Assembly: GCA_023422695.1 (NCBI GenBank) | Contig: JAFAGN010000193.1 | Location: 1 to 7,257 of the forward strand | Source: Pseudomonadota bacterium | Lineage (GTDB): Bacteria; Pseudomonadota; Alphaproteobacteria; Sphingomonadales; Sphingomonadaceae | Reading direction: 5' to 3' | DNA: 7,257 nt | Shown: positions 4,833-7,257 of the stretch, piece after piece | How positions within the stretch are numbered: position 1 is the stretch's first letter | Layout of the letters: each line of letters starts with the position of its first letter | Notes under the pieces: generated by a model | What the model saw: only the letters and a program-made list of their open reading frames with translations | Databases searched by the model: none | Told to the model about the DNA's origin: nothing | Position numbers and translations under genes: made by a program

Positions 4833-5869
4833 TGAGCGCTGACACCCAAACCGCGACCAAGACCATGAATATGATCGAGGCGATCAACAGCGCGATGGAC
4901 GTCATGCTCGAACGCGACAGCAATGTCGTCGTGATGGGCGAAGATGTCGGCTTTTTCGGCGGGGTGTTCCGTGCGACCGCGGGTTTGCAGAAAAAACATG
5001 GCAAAACGCGGGTTTTCGACACGCCGATCAACGAATGCGGGATCATTGGTGTAGGGGTCGGCATGGGCGCTTATGGCCTGCGCCCGGTCCCCGAGATCCA
5101 GTTCGCCGACTACATCTACCCCGGCCTCGATCAGCTAGTCAGCGAAGCGGCGCGGCTGCGCTACCGCTCGGCGGGCGACTTCATCTGCCCGATGACCGTG
5201 CGAACACCATTCGGCGGGGGCATCTTCGGCGGCCAGACGCACAGCCAGTCGCCTGAGAGCATCATGACACACATATGCGGCGTGAAAACGGTCATTCCGT
5301 CAAACCCTTATGATGCCAAAGGGCTGCTGATCGCGGCGATCGAGGACAATGATCCGGTCGTATTCCTCGAGCCCAAGCGCATCTATAACGGCCCATTCAG
5401 CGGCTATTACGACCGTCCGGTCGAGCCGTGGTCCAAACATTCTGCCAGTACGGTACCAGAAGGGCATTATCGCATCGAGCTCGGCAAGGCTGCGACAGTG
5501 CGCGAAGGCGAGGCACTGACCGTGCTCGCCTATGGCACCATGGTCCATGTCGTGAAGACAATTGTTGAAGAGTTGAAGATCGATGCTGAGATCATTGATC
5601 TTAGGACACTTCTTCCGCTGGATATCGATGCGATTGAAACCTCGGTGAAAAAAACCGGGCGTTGCCTGGTGATCCACGAAGCGACGCGTACCTCCGGGTT
5701 TGGCGCTGAGCTGGCGGCATTGGTGCAGGAACGCTGCTTTTATCACCTCGAAGCCCCGGTTGAGCGCGTCACCGGCTTCGACACGCCCTATCCGCACAGC
5801 CTGGAATGGGCCTATTTCCCCGGTCCCGTCCGTATTGCGACCGCGCTGACCAAGATTTTGAAGGACTGA
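4829..5869 (+). CDS. bkdA2: Branched-chain 2-oxoacid dehydrogenase E1 component, beta subunit
   Basis: A 346-residue transketolase-like beta subunit that completes the ThDP site of E1. Seen: GEDVGFFGGVFRAT (from residue 37), the ThDP-activating glutamate E69 in INECGIIGVGVGMG, H138 in GGQTHSQSPE, and a C-terminal transketolase domain with VLAYGTMVHVV, EIIDLRTLLPLD and VIHEATRTSGFGAELAA. The frame is open upstream to 4772, but those 19 codons lie inside the E1 alpha gene. The start is ATG 4829 (overlapping the alpha stop as ATGA) or the next codon, ATG 4832; both are served by GGAAG at 4819-4823. The length agrees with the roughly 340 residues usual for this family. Five bases separate its stop from the E2 start. 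Confidence 0.95.
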   Translation: MMSADTQTATKTMNMIEAINSAMDVMLERDSNVVVMGEDVGFFGGVFRATAGLQKKHGKTRVFDTPINECGIIGVGVGMGAYGLRPVPEIQFADYIYPGLDQLVSEAARLRYRSAGDFICPMTVRTPFGGGIFGGQTHSQSPESIMTHICGVKTVIPSNPYDAKGLLIAAIEDNDPVVFLEPKRIYNGPFSGYYDRPVEPWSKHSASTVPEGHYRIELGKAATVREGEALTVLAYGTMVHVVKTIVEELKIDAEIIDLRTLLPLDIDAIETSVKKTGRCLVIHEATRTSGFGAELAALVQERCFYHLEAPVERVTGFDTPYPHSLEWAYFPGPVRIATALTKILKD

Positions 5870-5874
5870 CGCCC

Positions 5875-7182
5875 ATGGCCCGCTACTCATTCCGTCTGCC
5901 CGACATCGGCGAAGGCATCGCCGAGGCCGAAATCGTCGCCTGGCACGTCAAAATTGGCGAGCGCGTCGAGGAAGACGCGCAATTGGCCGACATGATGACC
6001 GACAAGGCGACCGTCGAGATGGAATCGCCGGTATCGGGTATCGTTGTCGAGCTGGCGGGCGAGGTTGGCGATCTGATCGCGATCGGATCGACGCTGGCGG
6101 TGATCGAAACCGACGCCGATGGCGATGCCGAAGCGCCGCCGGTGGACACGGTGGCCGAAGCGCGGATCGAAGCCGAAACGCCGGGGCCAGATCATGTGAC
6201 CGAACCGAAGGTAACAGAGTTAACATCGGTGGCCGTCGAGCCGAAAAACACCGCAAAGCCGAGCGAAACGCCACCTTTAACCGTTTCACCGGGCGCGCCC
6301 GCGGTTGCCGCAGCCCATGACGCGAAGATATTGGCGTCGCCCGCCGTCCGCGCGCGTGCGAAGGATCTGGGCGTCGATCTTGGGCAGGTTCATTCCGACG
6401 GCGATCGCATCCGTCATGCCGATCTCGACGCATTTCTGCGCTATAGCGGCGGGCAGGGCTATCACAGCCCCGGCGGCAGCCGCGCCCGCGCCGATGAGCC
6501 GATCAAGGTTATCGGTATGCGCCGCAAGATCGCTGAGAATATGGCGGCGTCAAAGCGGGCGATCCCGCATTTCACCTATGTCGAGGAAATGGACGTCACC
6601 GCGCTCGAGGAAATGCGCGCCGATTTGAACGCAAACCGGGGCGGACGGCCGAAGTTGACGATGTTACCTTTTCTGATCGTCGCGATTTGCCGGACGATTC
6701 CGCAGTTTCCGATGATCAACGCCCGCTACGACGACGAAGCCGGGATCGTGACGCGCTATGGCGCGGTGCATCTGGGCATGGCGACGCAGACCGATGCCGG
6801 GCTGATGGTCCCGGTGATCCGCGACGCGCAGGACAAGAACGTCTGGCAATTGGCCAGCGAAATCGGGCGTTTGGCTGAAGCCGCGCGCACCGGCAAGGCC
6901 AAGGTGGACGAGCTTTCGGGCTCGACGCTGACCATCACGTCGCTTGGCCCACTCGGTGGTATCGCCACGACCCCGGTGATCAACCGGCCCGAGGTGGCGA
7001 TTATCGGCCCCAACAAGATCGTGGAGCGTCCGGTGTTTGACGGCGACGATATTCGCCGCGCCAAGCTGATGAACCTGTCGATCAGCTGTGACCACCGGGT
7101 CGTCGATGGCTGGGATGCCGCGAGTTATGTCCAGGCGCTCAAGAAGCTTATCGAAACGCCGGTTTTGCTGTTCGCGGACTGA
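5875..7182 (+). CDS. bkdB: Branched-chain 2-oxoacid dehydrogenase E2 (dihydrolipoyl acyltransferase)
   Basis: A 435-residue core subunit that carries the acyl group on lipoyl-lysine and transfers it to CoA. Domains in order: one lipoyl domain (1-80) with the lipoylation site K44 in MTDKATVEM; an Ala/Pro/Glu-rich linker (85-148); a peripheral-subunit-binding domain (151-188, KILASPAVRARAKDLGVDL...DAFL) that docks E1 and E3; a second linker; and the acyltransferase domain (about 208-435) ending in ISCDHRVVDGWDAA with catalytic H407 and D411. Residues such as EGIAEAEIVAWHVKIGE are typical of branched-chain E2 proteins. The frame is open to 5806 within bkdA2; I chose ATG 5875, with AAGGA 9 nt upstream and the lipoyl domain beginning at once. 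The complex also needs E3 (lipoamide dehydrogenase), which is not in this window and may lie just downstream. Confidence 0.95.
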   Translation: MARYSFRLPDIGEGIAEAEIVAWHVKIGERVEEDAQLADMMTDKATVEMESPVSGIVVELAGEVGDLIAIGSTLAVIETDADGDAEAPPVDTVAEARIEAETPGPDHVTEPKVTELTSVAVEPKNTAKPSETPPLTVSPGAPAVAAAHDAKILASPAVRARAKDLGVDLGQVHSDGDRIRHADLDAFLRYSGGQGYHSPGGSRARADEPIKVIGMRRKIAENMAASKRAIPHFTYVEEMDVTALEEMRADLNANRGGRPKLTMLPFLIVAICRTIPQFPMINARYDDEAGIVTRYGAVHLGMATQTDAGLMVPVIRDAQDKNVWQLASEIGRLAEAARTGKAKVDELSGSTLTITSLGPLGGIATTPVINRPEVAIIGPNKIVERPVFDGDDIRRAKLMNLSISCDHRVVDGWDAASYVQALKKLIETPVLLFAD

Positions 7183-7197
7183 GCGATCTTCAAACCC

Positions 7198-7257
7198 CGT
7201 TCGTGTCGAGCGAAGTCGAGACACGCTGAGCTTGCGCCTGCCTTCGCGTGTCTCGAC
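7198..7257. repeat. REP-like inverted repeat pair, cut by the window edge
   Basis: Fifteen bases after the bkdB stop lies CCCGTTCGTGTCGAGCGAAG followed by TCGAGACACGC, a palindrome-rich unit resembling dispersed repeats abundant in sphingomonad genomes (from memory). Its right part GTCGAGACACGC (7215-7226) is repeated in inverted orientation as GCGTGTCTCGAC (7246-7257), a perfect 12-bp inverted repeat around a 19-nt spacer. The second copy continues beyond the window. The arrangement fits two head-to-head REP units. It may also act as the 3' hairpin of the bkd transcript. Confidence 0.7.

Overview
The window looks like chromosomal DNA of an alphaproteobacterium, most probably a sphingomonad (Sphingopyxis/Sphingomonas type). 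This rests on the high GC content, a CpdR-type response regulator, the protein sequence style, and a REP-like 'GTGTCGAGCGAAGTCGAGACAC' element at the right edge of a kind common in sphingomonads. The genus is an inference; no search was run.

Layout. The left part (1-700) holds a minus-strand tRNA-Val(GAC) and cpdR, a single-domain receiver. A plus-strand N-formylglutamate amidohydrolase gene (696-1571) diverges from cpdR. Converging on that gene's stop codon is a minus-strand segment (1567-1830) with tRNA-Pro(CGG). Beyond it lies an unannotated 180-base spacer with its own promoter-like sequence, several hairpins and a near-perfect intrinsic terminator with a UUCG tetraloop. I read this spacer as a candidate small RNA gene of about 116 nt. 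Next is a minus-strand gene for a short RadC-like JAB/MPN protein (1938-2366), divergent from thyA (thymidylate synthase, 2508-3443).

The right part (3537-7182) is a tight three-gene operon encoding the branched-chain 2-oxoacid dehydrogenase complex: E1 alpha, E1 beta and the lipoylated E2 acyltransferase. The genes overlap by 4 bases or are separated by 5 bases, so translational coupling is likely. The upstream spacer has a good -10 hexamer and a perfect inverted repeat (TGGCGAC-N11-GTCGCCA) that would cover the -35 region, which suggests control by a DNA-binding regulator. No E3 (dihydrolipoamide dehydrogenase) gene is in the window. The operon ends in a REP-like inverted repeat cut by the window edge.

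How the genes relate. The BCKDH subunits form one machine that oxidises the 2-oxoacids of valine, leucine and isoleucine to acyl-CoAs. CpdR (cell-cycle proteolysis adaptor), formylglutamate hydrolase, ThyA (dTMP synthesis) and the JAB protein are separate housekeeping functions. No phage, insertion sequence, CRISPR array or defence system is visible. The most interesting unexplained signal is the small RNA candidate between tRNA-Pro and the amidohydrolase gene.
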